Origin: Iodobacter sp.
Lineage (GTDB): Bacteria > Pseudomonadota > Gammaproteobacteria > Burkholderiales > Chitinibacteraceae
DNA length: 55,849 bases
Reading direction: 5' to 3'
Assembly: GCF_025352645.1 (NCBI RefSeq)
Contig: NZ_JANXSO010000010.1
Location: 1-55,849 of the forward strand
A model generated the notes under the pieces. The model worked only from the letters and a program-made list of their open reading frames with translations. It was not told the origin of the DNA and did not search any database. Position 1 is the first letter of the stretch; every line of letters starts with the position of its first letter. The position numbers were made by a program, and so were the translations under genes. Positions 1 to 7,630 of the stretch are shown here, one piece after another.

Positions 1-139
1 GGTGCAACCCGCGAGTAATGCTGAAAAAACCGCGGGTTGCACCCGCCCTACGACGTTTCAATGCTTGCAATAGATAGATCTGAGTTGATCGCTTAAGGTT
101 TAACGATCAACAGTGGCCGTAAATTGATAGGATTGGGGT
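1..139. repeat. Fragment of a dispersed intergenic repeat
   Basis: No gene is visible in 1-214. GGTGCAACCCGCG at the start and CGCGGGTTGCACC at about 32-44 form an inverted repeat. The stretch at 46-73 (CCCTACGACGTTTCA followed by ATGCTTGCAATAG) and TTGATAGGATTGGGGT at 124-139 recur almost unchanged near 32803-32831 and 32880-32895. This is therefore one copy of the same repeat family as the 193-bp element at 32706-32898; its left end may lie outside the window. Confidence 0.6.
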
Positions 140-214
140 AAAACCGGCGTATTTATTGAGTAAGAGGCATAATCAGGTTTTTTTATACATGGCAGTTATT
201 TTTTGGTGAAAATA

Positions 215-637
215 ATGAATATTGAAACGCTACAAAATCCATCCGCTGAATTATTTGAAGAATTGGAAGAAAAAATAACTGTATTTAATGAGGAGCGCTG
301 GGAAGTTAAAAAGAAGCAACCATTAGCCATTATAATTAAAGGCGAGGGAGGTGAATTATTAGCAGGGGCTAGTGCTAGAACTTTTGGCCAGTGGTTATTG
401 ATTGAAAATATCTGGGTGGATGAAACTTTGCGTGGGCAAGATCTTGGCTCAAAGATATTGGCCCAATTGGAGTCCGCGGCCATTGCTAGAGGTTGTATGA
501 TCTCTTTATTGGACACGCTTAATTTTCAAGCCAAGCCATTTTATGAAAAATTTGGCTATCAAGTGGGCTGGGTTCAGGAGGCTTACCCTCAAACAGGCTG
601 TAAATACTTTATGACTAAGACATTGCTAATCGCTTAG
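215..637 (+). CDS. GNAT family N-acetyltransferase
   Basis: A 140-residue protein with the GNAT fold that moves an acetyl group from acetyl-CoA to an unknown substrate. The acetyl-CoA loop is seen as RGQDLGSKIL around residues 77-86, after the beta strand WLLIENIWVDE. The C-terminal part (FYEKFGYQ) is the usual GNAT 'F(Y)xxxGF' segment. I start at the ATG at 215, which has GGTGA just upstream; the frame also opens at TTG 203 and GTG 206. The gene stands alone behind a dispersed repeat. The substrate cannot be told from sequence. Confidence 0.85.
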   Translation: MNIETLQNPSAELFEELEEKITVFNEERWEVKKKQPLAIIIKGEGGELLAGASARTFGQWLLIENIWVDETLRGQDLGSKILAQLESAAIARGCMISLLDTLNFQAKPFYEKFGYQVGWVQEAYPQTGCKYFMTKTLLIA

Positions 638-785
638 TCGCAGGGAGCAGATATACGATTTGCAGTGTGTTTTAGTGGTAAGGTGGATTGCTATGTATGG
701 CTTATTATCATAGATTTTTTTAGTTTTATGGCTTGTGCCAAAGTATAGAAGTATTTCATTGCTCAAAAAGTTTTGATAGAAAAAT

Positions 786-1355
786 ATGGCGACAAAAAAA
801 ATAGCAGTATTGCTTTATCCAGGCTGCATCTTCTTTGAAATAGCCGCAGCGGTTGAATTACTTGCTCAATATTGCGAGCTTAGCTATTACACACCGGATG
901 GTAGTGTGCATATTTCATCCAATGGTACGTATCTCTGTGCTGTGGGCTCTTATGCTGATATTGCGAATGCTAGTGCAATTATAGTGCCAGGTGGTAATCC
1001 TGATTCAATTATTCCATTGCGCCTTGCTAGTGATTGCTTAAAAGAAGGCTATGCCAATGGTGCAATATTGGCGGGGATTTGCGCTGGGGCCTTAGTCTTG
1101 GCAAGTAGTGGTTTATTGATAAATAAACGGGCTACGCATAATTACACGCTGGAATTTGTACCACAGGCGATTGTCGATTTTGTTCAAGTTATTTGGCAGG
1201 GCGTGGTTTATGAGCGGGCAAATATTGTGGTTGATAGCCGATTGATTACGGCTCAGCCATGGGCGGTGTTTGAATTTGCTGCTGTCATTGCCTTGGCTTT
1301 AGGTGTATTTAGCCAGCTGCAGCTTGAGGACTATATATCTTATTATCAGCGTTGA
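786..1355 (+). CDS. DJ-1/PfpI family protein
   Basis: A 189-residue single-domain protein of the DJ-1/PfpI (class I glutamine amidotransferase-like) superfamily. The N-terminus KIAVLLYPGCIFFE and the later PGGNPDS are typical of the family, and AGICAGALVLA (about residues 98-108) carries the nucleophile-elbow cysteine. A His follows at ATHNY. This matches the DJ-1 branch linked to glyoxalase/deglycase or stress roles rather than an AraC-fused regulator, since no helix-turn-helix follows. No strong ribosome binding site is visible before the ATG. It is not obviously in an operon. Confidence 0.8.
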   Translation: MATKKIAVLLYPGCIFFEIAAAVELLAQYCELSYYTPDGSVHISSNGTYLCAVGSYADIANASAIIVPGGNPDSIIPLRLASDCLKEGYANGAILAGICAGALVLASSGLLINKRATHNYTLEFVPQAIVDFVQVIWQGVVYERANIVVDSRLITAQPWAVFEFAAVIALALGVFSQLQLEDYISYYQR

Positions 1356-1476
1356 TTTTGTTGGGCGGGCTATTGCTCACGTAGTGTATCTGCATGGGCA
1401 AGGTAAAGCGTTTTCCTTGCCCTAATTTTCTCTTATAAATTAAATGCTAAGAATGGCCTTGAGAGTTCTTTTTTGA

Positions 1477-2061
1477 TTAGAATGGATTGTTTGGTTTTAA
1501 TCCTAAGTGTTCGGGATTGGCAGCATAGATTAAGTGATCGGTCCATTTGCCATTTTCAAACCAATATCTTTTTTTGATTCCTTCTTCTTCCATTCCGATG
1601 GCTTTAACTAAACGAATCGACTTGTGATTGTCTAAATTAATAGCGGCTTCAAGCCGGTTTAATTTAAGTTGCTTAAATCCTATCTTTAAACCAGCGGCGG
1701 CCGCTTCTTGACCATAGCCTAATCCCCAATGTCGGTTATAAAGCTGGTAGCCAAAGTTAGCAAACTGATGTGTATTTCTGGAGAAAATATCAAAATCCAC
1801 GTGACCTATTAATTGGCCGGTATGATTCTCAAATACGCCATAGAAATACCAATCATCTTTTTTTGCCATTTCTTTATGGCGTTTAATTAAATGAATAAAA
1901 TCAGCTGGGGTGCATTTCTCTGGCTCTACTGGGCCTAAATCCCATTTGCTTTGCAAAGGGACGCGATTTACTAAAGCATCAAACCATAGGGGGTAATCGC
2001 TGGGTTTGAGTGACCTAAGGGTTAGCCTTGCTGTTTTTACTGCTCGTCGGTTAAAAGTCAT
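1477..2061 (-). CDS. GNAT acetyltransferase, RimJ/RimL type
   Basis: A 194-residue acetyltransferase of the RimJ/RimL-like GNAT branch, known to acetylate protein N-termini or small molecules. It opens with the typical ARLTLRSLKPSDYPLW. LIGHVDFD leads to the acetyl-CoA loop region HWGLGYGQEAAAAGLKIGF, and the family's N.xS..L...GM..EG segment reads NHKSIRLVKAIGMEEEG. The substrate is unknown. A 45-codon reading frame with a perfect Shine-Dalgarno lies immediately upstream (2068-2205) and may be co-transcribed. Confidence 0.85.
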   Translation of the reverse strand: MTFNRRAVKTARLTLRSLKPSDYPLWFDALVNRVPLQSKWDLGPVEPEKCTPADFIHLIKRHKEMAKKDDWYFYGVFENHTGQLIGHVDFDIFSRNTHQFANFGYQLYNRHWGLGYGQEAAAAGLKIGFKQLKLNRLEAAINLDNHKSIRLVKAIGMEEEGIKKRYWFENGKWTDHLIYAANPEHLGLKPNNPF

Positions 2062-2067
2062 AAATCT

Positions 2068-2205
2068 CTATTCAGTTAAACCCCCAAGCGGATGAGGGGA
2101 AATACTGTAAACAGCTAATGATCTATTTAGTGTGGATAACTGGGTTAAATAGATAGGGGTATTAGCCAAAGCGGGGTACGGTTGAGTAAATTGATCATTT
2201 TCCAT
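2068..2205 (-). CDS. Small hypothetical protein (45 aa)
   Basis: A short frame in the gap between two acetyltransferase genes. Its ATG at 2205 is preceded by AGGAGG with a four-base spacer, the strongest Shine-Dalgarno I see in this part of the window. The protein begins MENDQFTQPYPALANTPIY and ends PHPLGGLTE. It has no membrane segment or motif I recognise. It stops 6 bp before the ATG of the downstream acetyltransferase gene, so it may be a real small protein or a leader whose translation feeds that gene. Confidence 0.4.
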   Translation of the reverse strand: MENDQFTQPYPALANTPIYLTQLSTLNRSLAVYSISPHPLGGLTE

Positions 2206-2268
2206 AGTGCCTCCTAGGGCTTTGGCTAAGTGATTTTAAATTTTTTGCAATTGCGCAACGATTTTAAG

Positions 2269-2847
2269 TTAAGCATTGGCTATCTTGGCATATACCCGCG
2301 TATTGCGCAGCGTGCCATTTGGATCTATCCTTTCGTTTTTTAATAGGCCCTCAAGTTGAAATCTGGCTTTTTCTGCTACACGCCAGCTGGCGGCATTTAA
2401 ATCATCAGAAAATATTTCTAAGCGTTTGGCGTTTAAATGCTCAAAGGCGAATTCGCTAATGGTATTGACGGCTTCGGTGATGAGGCCGTGGCCGTGCAGT
2501 GAGGTACGGCACCAATAGCCAATTTCAAACTTTGGGATCTCCCAGTTCATTCTTGTTAAGCCGGATGCGCCAATAAATTGCCCTGTTTCTTTTAAAAATA
2601 GCAGCATAGTTAGATTGGATCTATCAATAAATTCGGCTTGGCATTTTCGGCAGTAGCTTTCTGCATCGGCAAGATCGAATTCACGCATGGCCCATGGCAA
2701 AGAGGCGGGATAGCGGCGTAAGTCATTCATCGATTCCAGCTTGGCTTCGTGCATGGCCAGGCCATCGCCTGCGCGTGGGCTGCGAATAATAAGGCGCTTA
2801 GATTCAAATTGATCGGGAAAATCAAGCAGGATAGGATTGATTGCCAT
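2269..2847 (-). CDS. GNAT acetyltransferase, RimJ/RimL type
   Basis: A RimJ/RimL-like N-acetyltransferase of 192 residues from the ATG at 2847. The family start is clear: FPDQFESKRLIIRSPRAGDG, then LKETGQFIGASGLTRMNWE, EIGYWCRTSLHGHGLITEAV (acetyl-CoA loop) and the C-terminal NAASWRVAEKARFQLEG. The frame stays open upstream to a GTG at 2898, which would add 17 residues and overlap the glutaredoxin gene by 8 bp. I prefer 2847 because family members begin close to this point. The substrate is unknown. Confidence 0.85.
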   Translation of the reverse strand: MAINPILLDFPDQFESKRLIIRSPRAGDGLAMHEAKLESMNDLRRYPASLPWAMREFDLADAESYCRKCQAEFIDRSNLTMLLFLKETGQFIGASGLTRMNWEIPKFEIGYWCRTSLHGHGLITEAVNTISEFAFEHLNAKRLEIFSDDLNAASWRVAEKARFQLEGLLKNERIDPNGTLRNTRVYAKIANA

Positions 2848-2890
2848 GGTATTTACCCAGTGTATGAGGAACAAATATTGGGCATTTAAA

Positions 2891-3256
2891 TTAAACACTC
2901 AATGCTTGTAAAAACTCGTCGGAATCGAAGCCATCTTTCATGTGGTGGCCGCGCACAATCAGAAATGGTGTGCCGATTGCGCCATAGCTATTAAATTCTT
3001 GTTGGCAGCGTTCTTCAATACTCATATTGCATTCGGTAAAGGCAACGTTATTCTGATTTAACCAAGCTTTGGCTTCATGGCAATAAACGCACTCCGTAGT
3101 GGAATACATTACTACTTCATTTGGCTTAATCATGCTGGCTAATTGATTAATTTGTTGGCTGCTATAGCTGTCACTGGATGGGCTGGGGTGTTGATAATGC
3201 CTCCAAGCGGCAGAGAATGCGCCTATCAGAATAATGATGGTTATAACACGGCCCAT
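2891..3256 (-). CDS. Membrane-anchored glutaredoxin-like protein
   Basis: A 121-residue protein with an N-terminal hydrophobic segment (about residues 4-17) that serves as signal anchor. A glutaredoxin/thioredoxin fold follows. The redox motif is CVYC in STTECVYCHEAKAWL, and the cis-proline is in GAIGTPFLIV. It is expected to work as a thiol-disulfide reductant or sensor at the periplasmic face. Two further cysteines (ECNMSIEERC) resemble the glutaredoxin subgroup with an extra Cys pair. AAAGGA lies 7 bases before the ATG. It is likely co-transcribed with the acetyltransferase downstream (possible 8-bp overlap). Confidence 0.8.
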   Translation of the reverse strand: MGRVITIIILIGAFSAAWRHYQHPSPSSDSYSSQQINQLASMIKPNEVVMYSTTECVYCHEAKAWLNQNNVAFTECNMSIEERCQQEFNSYGAIGTPFLIVRGHHMKDGFDSDEFLQALSV

Positions 3257-3508
3257 TTGTTTTCCTTTGGGGGCAGGTTAGTAATGTGTGAGTGTCATAT
3301 TACGGTGTTTCTTTATTATCTTGCAAATGATGTCATGAAGAATAGGGCAGAGGGCGGATGGGGTAGCGATATTGATGTAGGAGTTTGTGATCTAACTGCG
3401 ATATTAAAGGCGGCTTAAAGGGGAAACCCACGAATTACTTGGGATGTTATCGCTGGGTGATTGGGTTTCGCCCTTGCTGCAGCGCTAGGTTTTACATCAC
3501 CTTCTTGG

Positions 3509-4015
3509 CTAGTCCACGATGATAGGTAGCTTGGGGTGGCTATCTAGCTTGGTTTGTAGTGGGCTATTGGCGGTTTCAAGCTCGGTGAGTAGCTGTTGTT
3601 CTGCAGGATTAGGTTCGCCTAGCCATTGAGCTGGACCATTTTCAGTTTGGTAGTGAGCCACTACGCGTTTTTGCGCTGGTGCGTAAAGTACATAGACGGA
3701 ATGTCCACAATTATGTGGCTCGCAAACCGATCCTGCTAGGTAGTGTATTTGCCCTAAGACAATAGGGATCATCGGCGTAGACGTCCCTTTACCTAGCCAG
3801 CGTGGTGGCTTGATTTTGGATGTGGTAAAGGCAAGATTGAGCTGCTGGCGTAGCATTTTATCTGCAGGATAAACTTCATAAAAATAGGCACATTGTGTGC
3901 TATCTGTGCAGGTCATCGCTTTAGTACTGCTCACGTTTTTAGCCTGCGCATTCAGAGGCAAAAAGAGTGCTGCAATGATGCTGCTGCAGATTGAAATACG
4001 GCTAATCCATTGCAT
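3509..4015 (-). CDS. Ivy-type lysozyme inhibitor, periplasmic
   Basis: A 168-residue exported protein: signal peptide about 1-25 (ending LNAQA), then a mature domain. The diagnostic feature is CEPHNC at residues 98-103 (SVCEPHNCGHSVYVLYAP). It corresponds to the CKPHDC loop of Ivy, whose His enters the active site of C-type lysozyme. The preceding LGQIHYLAGS and following YAPAQKRVVAHY fit the Ivy beta-sheet. The predicted role is to protect periplasmic murein from lysozyme. GGGGA precedes the ATG. Overall similarity outside the loop is modest, so the family call rests largely on this motif and the topology. Confidence 0.7.
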   Translation of the reverse strand: MQWISRISICSSIIAALFLPLNAQAKNVSSTKAMTCTDSTQCAYFYEVYPADKMLRQQLNLAFTTSKIKPPRWLGKGTSTPMIPIVLGQIHYLAGSVCEPHNCGHSVYVLYAPAQKRVVAHYQTENGPAQWLGEPNPAEQQLLTELETANSPLQTKLDSHPKLPIIVD

Positions 4016-4080
4016 AATTTTCCCCTGTGTTGGTCTATACAGGCCATGGTTTAATGGCTTATATAGACCGTTGTATAGGT

Positions 4081-5157
4081 TTATGGGATGACAGTGGTAA
4101 ATAAATAGACGGCAAAAATCACCAAGAGCACTACGCCTTGTAATACGGTGGTTTTACCGGTTTTGAGTGATAGCATGGTGATAAACAGCGATAGCATCAG
4201 CAGCAAGGATGACTTGATATCCAAGCCTAGGGTTAAGGTTAGGCCACTGCTCAGTGAAAGTACGGCAACGGTTGGAATAGTTAAACCGATACTAGCAAGT
4301 GCAGAGCCTAGGGCTAAGTTTAAGCTGGTTTGCAGGCGATTAGCACGCGCAGCATGAAAGGCTGCAATGGCTTCTGGTAATAGCACTACGGCAGCAATAA
4401 TCACGCCAACCAAGGCTTTAGGCGCGCCCATATTGGCAACTCCCAGCTCAATACTGGGTGCCAGTGCTTTGGCTAATAACACCACCGCTACAAGGCAAAC
4501 TAAGAGTAGAAAGGCGCTGATAGCGGTGGTGCTTAGCGTAGGTGGCTCGGCATGAATTTCTTCATCTTCAACCGCATGGCTAGGCAAAAAATAACCACGG
4601 TGGCGCACGGTTTGCACCAGCACAAAGGTGCCGTATAGTACTAAGGTTACTACGGCAATAAAGATCAGCTGGCTGCTTGTATATATAGGGCCAGGGGCAC
4701 TGGTGGTGTAGTTTGGCAAAATCAGGGTGAGTACAGCAATGGCAGCCAAGGTGGTAAGTGATGCGCTGGCACCATCTAAGCTGAAGCTTTGTTCTTTGTA
4801 GCGTAAACCGCCCACTAATAAGCACATGCCAACTATTCCATTCAGAATAATCATCACTGCGGCAAAAACGGTATCTCTAGCCAGTGCCGTGGTTTCTGGC
4901 CCGCCTGCCATCATTAAAGAAACAATCAAAGCCACTTCAATAATCGTAATGGCAACAGCCAGCACCAAGGTGCCATAAGGCTCACCAACCCGATGCGCAA
5001 TGACTTCGGCATGGTGTACCGCCGCTAAGACGCCACCAAATAAGCCCAAGGTCAATAAGCCAAGATAGATGCTGCCTAAGCTTTGTAAAGGAGCGAGGTA
5101 GAGTAGCCAAGCGATAGCAGGGGCGGCAATAGTCCAGATCGGGAGTGTTACTTTCAT
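4081..5157 (-). CDS. chaA: Calcium/cation:proton antiporter, ChaA type
   Basis: An integral inner-membrane protein of about 358 residues with roughly eleven hydrophobic segments, of the CaCA superfamily. The two internal alpha repeats carry the acidic exchange motifs: GEPYGTLVLAVAITIIEVAL in the first half and PEAIAAFHAARANRLQTSLN in the second. An acidic stretch (EDEEIHAEPP) lies in the central loop. It should exchange Ca2+, and possibly Na+ or K+, for protons. The frame is open to 5271, but homologues begin near MKVTLPIWTI, so I use the ATG at 5157. Length fits ChaA (about 366). Confidence 0.85.
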   Translation of the reverse strand: MKVTLPIWTIAAPAIAWLLYLAPLQSLGSIYLGLLTLGLFGGVLAAVHHAEVIAHRVGEPYGTLVLAVAITIIEVALIVSLMMAGGPETTALARDTVFAAVMIILNGIVGMCLLVGGLRYKEQSFSLDGASASLTTLAAIAVLTLILPNYTTSAPGPIYTSSQLIFIAVVTLVLYGTFVLVQTVRHRGYFLPSHAVEDEEIHAEPPTLSTTAISAFLLLVCLVAVVLLAKALAPSIELGVANMGAPKALVGVIIAAVVLLPEAIAAFHAARANRLQTSLNLALGSALASIGLTIPTVAVLSLSSGLTLTLGLDIKSSLLLMLSLFITMLSLKTGKTTVLQGVVLLVIFAVYLFTTVIP

Positions 5158-5643
5158 TGTGGCGCCAGAGAAAAAAGATTCAACATAATATGCTCCAGTG
5201 TGGGGACAGTGATTTATAGCGAGTTCGACAATATTACATACAGATATGCCGTATTGAACACAGAGCATCATAGCTCTGTATACAGTGAAAAAAAACCAAG
5301 ATGCAGCAAAGAAAAGCGCTTAGTTTTATATAAGATGATTTGCAGTTTGTACAAATCAGACGTTATTGCTCATATTGGGAAGTATATTGCAGGGATAATG
5401 CCATATAAATATATGGGGAATAACGCGAACAACTATGCGTTAATTAGAGCCGCTGGGTAATCAAAAGTTCACTAGTGCCGTGTTTTTTATAAATGGCTAT
5501 CTTAGACATGGCAAATGCTAAGGCTCGCTGGTGAATAATCACTGCAATGTGTGGATTCCATGAACAGAAATGCCATATAAAAACCACCTTGATCATGGCG
5601 TGGTTCTTATATGGCAAGAGCAAATAGTGAGAAGCTTTATAAA
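5158..5643. other. Intergenic region, no gene supported
   Basis: About 485 bases without a convincing gene. Frames present here have no family resemblance and lack ribosome binding sites. The one clear structure is the long inverted repeat at 5572-5615, listed separately. Confidence 0.5.
5572..5615. terminator. Long inverted repeat, possible terminator
   Basis: Arms at 5572-5587 and 5600-5615 pair over 16 bp with a single mismatch; the 12-base loop contains the palindrome TGATCA. It lies just past the 3' end of the PEP-CTERM gene (stop at 5644, minus strand). A stem this long fits a terminator or processing site, but there is no good U-tract on the minus strand. Confidence 0.45.
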
Positions 5644-6225
5644 TTATGCTTGCTTACGGCGGCGTGCGCTCCATAAGCCGGTTAAGCCTAGGCCGATCAG
5701 GGCATAAGTCTCTGGCTCTGGCACTGGTGTGCTTATATTAATATTATCAAATTGGCTGTTAGAGCCTACCCAAGAGACTTTGGTGAGATTTTTTTTATTA
5801 AAAACAAAGGTTTGCAGACCTATAAGCCGGTCAAGAACGACAGTTTCAAATGTTGTGCTTTGCCCATTAAAAAAGCTGAATTGAATAGAGGCTGAATCGC
5901 CCTTATTAAAAACATCGGCAAGATCAATAGATTTAAAATTAAAGGATGATTTATTAGCTTGCTCAATACTGGTTTTGCTACCGCTGTAGTTTACAAATAC
6001 TGCAGCGTGGCCTTTATCGGCCTGAAACTCATCGTTCTTCCCCCAAATACCCAGACGATCATTGCCTTGGCTGTCATTTTTAATGACAAAGCCCTTGGTG
6101 TTGATGCTATTGAAGGTTTGAACCGTATCGTTGTGAGTTAAATGATTGAAATCGATCACTGTGGCATTTGCAAAAGTACTTAAGGCGAAAATGGCACTAG
6201 AGAGCAATAGTTTTGTGTGCAGCAT
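5644..6225 (-). CDS. PEP-CTERM sorting domain protein
   Basis: A 193-residue secreted protein: signal peptide about 1-21 (ending STFANA), a beta-rich middle, and a C-terminal PEP-CTERM tag. The tag reads PVPEPETYALIGLGLTGLW followed by ARRRK: the PEP motif, one membrane segment and a basic tail. Such tags are cut by exosortase (EpsH/XrtA family), usually together with exopolysaccharide export. The middle (FNHLTHNDTVQTFNSI..GFVIKND) resembles extracellular proteins of this class but has no known catalytic motif. AGGA precedes the ATG by 7 bases. No exosortase is in the window. Confidence 0.88.
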   Translation of the reverse strand: MLHTKLLLSSAIFALSTFANATVIDFNHLTHNDTVQTFNSINTKGFVIKNDSQGNDRLGIWGKNDEFQADKGHAAVFVNYSGSKTSIEQANKSSFNFKSIDLADVFNKGDSASIQFSFFNGQSTTFETVVLDRLIGLQTFVFNKKNLTKVSWVGSNSQFDNINISTPVPEPETYALIGLGLTGLWSARRRKQA

Positions 6226-6580
6226 GAACTTTTCCTATAGATAGAAAATAACTGAATCCAATCATTTTCTGTCTTGCTCCTTGCTAATGTCAAAACAAAT
6301 GCTCCATTTGTTGTAAGTTTGGTGTTTGTTTAATCGGAGTTACCAAGCAGATATCTACAGCGATGATGACTTTTGATCGCAGTGTGCAAAGTAGCTGATA
6401 AGTTTTTGATAAGTATTGGCAGCTATTCTGCAGCCACAGCAATGCAGTTCCCTGAAGAGTAGAGCAAGCCGCCATTCACTACTTCATGCTTGGTGCTTGG
6501 CTGCTTCTGGCTCAGTGCAATTGTGAATCTAACACCAATAGATTTAACTCCTTGATGAGCGCTGGCTGGGTTAGATCGGC
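6226..6580. other. Intergenic region, nothing recognised
   Basis: About 355 bases between rquA and the PEP-CTERM gene. I find no supported reading frame, RNA gene or strong hairpin. Confidence 0.4.
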
Positions 6581-7297
6581 TTAGGGGGGCTGCGGCATTG
6601 TGCGCGTGACGCTCACAATCTGGTAGACCCCGCCAAATATCGTGCGCTTTTGCCAGTGGTATTTTTCTGCTTGGCTGGCGTAATGGCTAATTTCATTATT
6701 CCATAATGCCTCGGCAAAGGGCTCTAGCTTGGCATTTACCCATTTTAATATCCAACGGATTGGTTGCCACAGCGATGGGCGATGGTAATCAACAAACAAT
6801 ACTTTTCCACTAACGGGCATTTGGCTGAGCATATGGTCGACGATGCTGCGTTTTTTTTCATCAGGCACTTCATGCAGTAAAAAGAAGCTGCAAATAAGAT
6901 CAAACGATAGTTGGCTCTGATAGGTGGCGGCATCGCTACGAATCACTTTTGCCCATGGATACAAAGCTAATTTGGCTTGGGCGTGTTCAATTTGTGCAGG
7001 GGTGATATCGCTTAAATGAAACTCACCATCTGGCCCCACTTTTTGTGCCACTTTACGTACTAGATCACCATAAACATGTGCCACCTGCCATACCTTCATT
7101 CCTGGTTTGATTTCATTCAAATAGGCACGCATTAGGCGTTGATCATTCCCAAATAGCAGCACCTTTACCACCATATTATGGTCGAGCTGATCAACGCGTT
7201 TGGGATTGACATAGGCCCAGTCGTACACCTCGGTCATATAGTCAGGAACACCTTCGTAATAAGGATCTGTTGGTAGTTTGGGGTGATTTTGCGTCAT
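6581..7297 (-). CDS. rquA: RquA-like rhodoquinone biosynthesis protein
   Basis: A 238-residue protein of the SAM-methyltransferase fold that matches RquA, the enzyme that replaces a methoxy group of ubiquinone by an amino group to give rhodoquinone. The N-terminus has the RquA block VPDYMTEVYDWAYVNPKRV. Where ordinary methyltransferases have an acidic glycine-rich motif I (DxGxG), this has WQVAHVYGDLVRK (residues 70-82), the altered motif typical of RquA. SFFLLHEVPDEKK and the DYHRPSLWQPIRW segment follow. Rhodoquinone lets fumarate reductase run without oxygen. Residue-level catalytic assignment is from family knowledge, not shown here. Confidence 0.8.
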   Translation of the reverse strand: MTQNHPKLPTDPYYEGVPDYMTEVYDWAYVNPKRVDQLDHNMVVKVLLFGNDQRLMRAYLNEIKPGMKVWQVAHVYGDLVRKVAQKVGPDGEFHLSDITPAQIEHAQAKLALYPWAKVIRSDAATYQSQLSFDLICSFFLLHEVPDEKKRSIVDHMLSQMPVSGKVLFVDYHRPSLWQPIRWILKWVNAKLEPFAEALWNNEISHYASQAEKYHWQKRTIFGGVYQIVSVTRTMPQPP

Positions 7298-7561
7298 GGT
7301 GGCAGGCTTCTAAGGGATTTTTTTGAGCTTAGACTGAGGGGGGGCTACATACCTTGAGCTGGGCCAAGATCTAGCTATTTAGGGTTAGGCTGGCCGCTTC
7401 TAGGTGAGTATTGCCAAGGGAGCCGCATGTTTATTTGTGAGCTTAACGCTAGTGCTTATGCGGGGATAGGCGGTTTATTGCGGCTTAAATAACTAAGCGG
7501 GTGGGAGTGGGAAGGGGGCTGTTTTGTGAGTAATTACTTTTTACGCACTTGCAGAGAGTAA

Positions 7562-7591
7562 ATATAAAAAAACGGCGCTTAGAGCGCCGTT
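7562..7591 (-). terminator. Rho-independent terminator of rhlE
   Basis: AACGGCGCT at 7571-7579 pairs perfectly with AGCGCCGTT at 7583-7591, with a 3-base loop. On the minus strand the stem runs into T residues (7566-7570). It lies 40 bp past the stop of the helicase gene. Confidence 0.85.
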
Positions 7592-7608
7592 TGGGTAAAA
7601 CCGCTATA

Positions 7609-7624
7609 GCACGGCATGCCGTGC
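7609..7624. repeat. 16-bp perfect palindrome (dispersed repeat core)
   Basis: GCACGGCATGCCGTGC is self-complementary and sits between the rhlE stop and its terminator. The same palindrome, extended to 20 bp, lies 9 bp past the stop of dbpA at 9635-9654. Confidence 0.7.
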
Positions 7625-7630
7625 CGCTGC

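Noticed and set aside
4148-4555. Plus-strand frames opposite the cation/proton antiporter gene
   Set aside because: They are shadows of a clear membrane-protein gene on the other strand.
5200-5460. An 86-codon plus-strand frame upstream of the chaA-like gene
   Set aside because: No family resemblance or ribosome binding site, and it overlaps the promoter side of a real gene.
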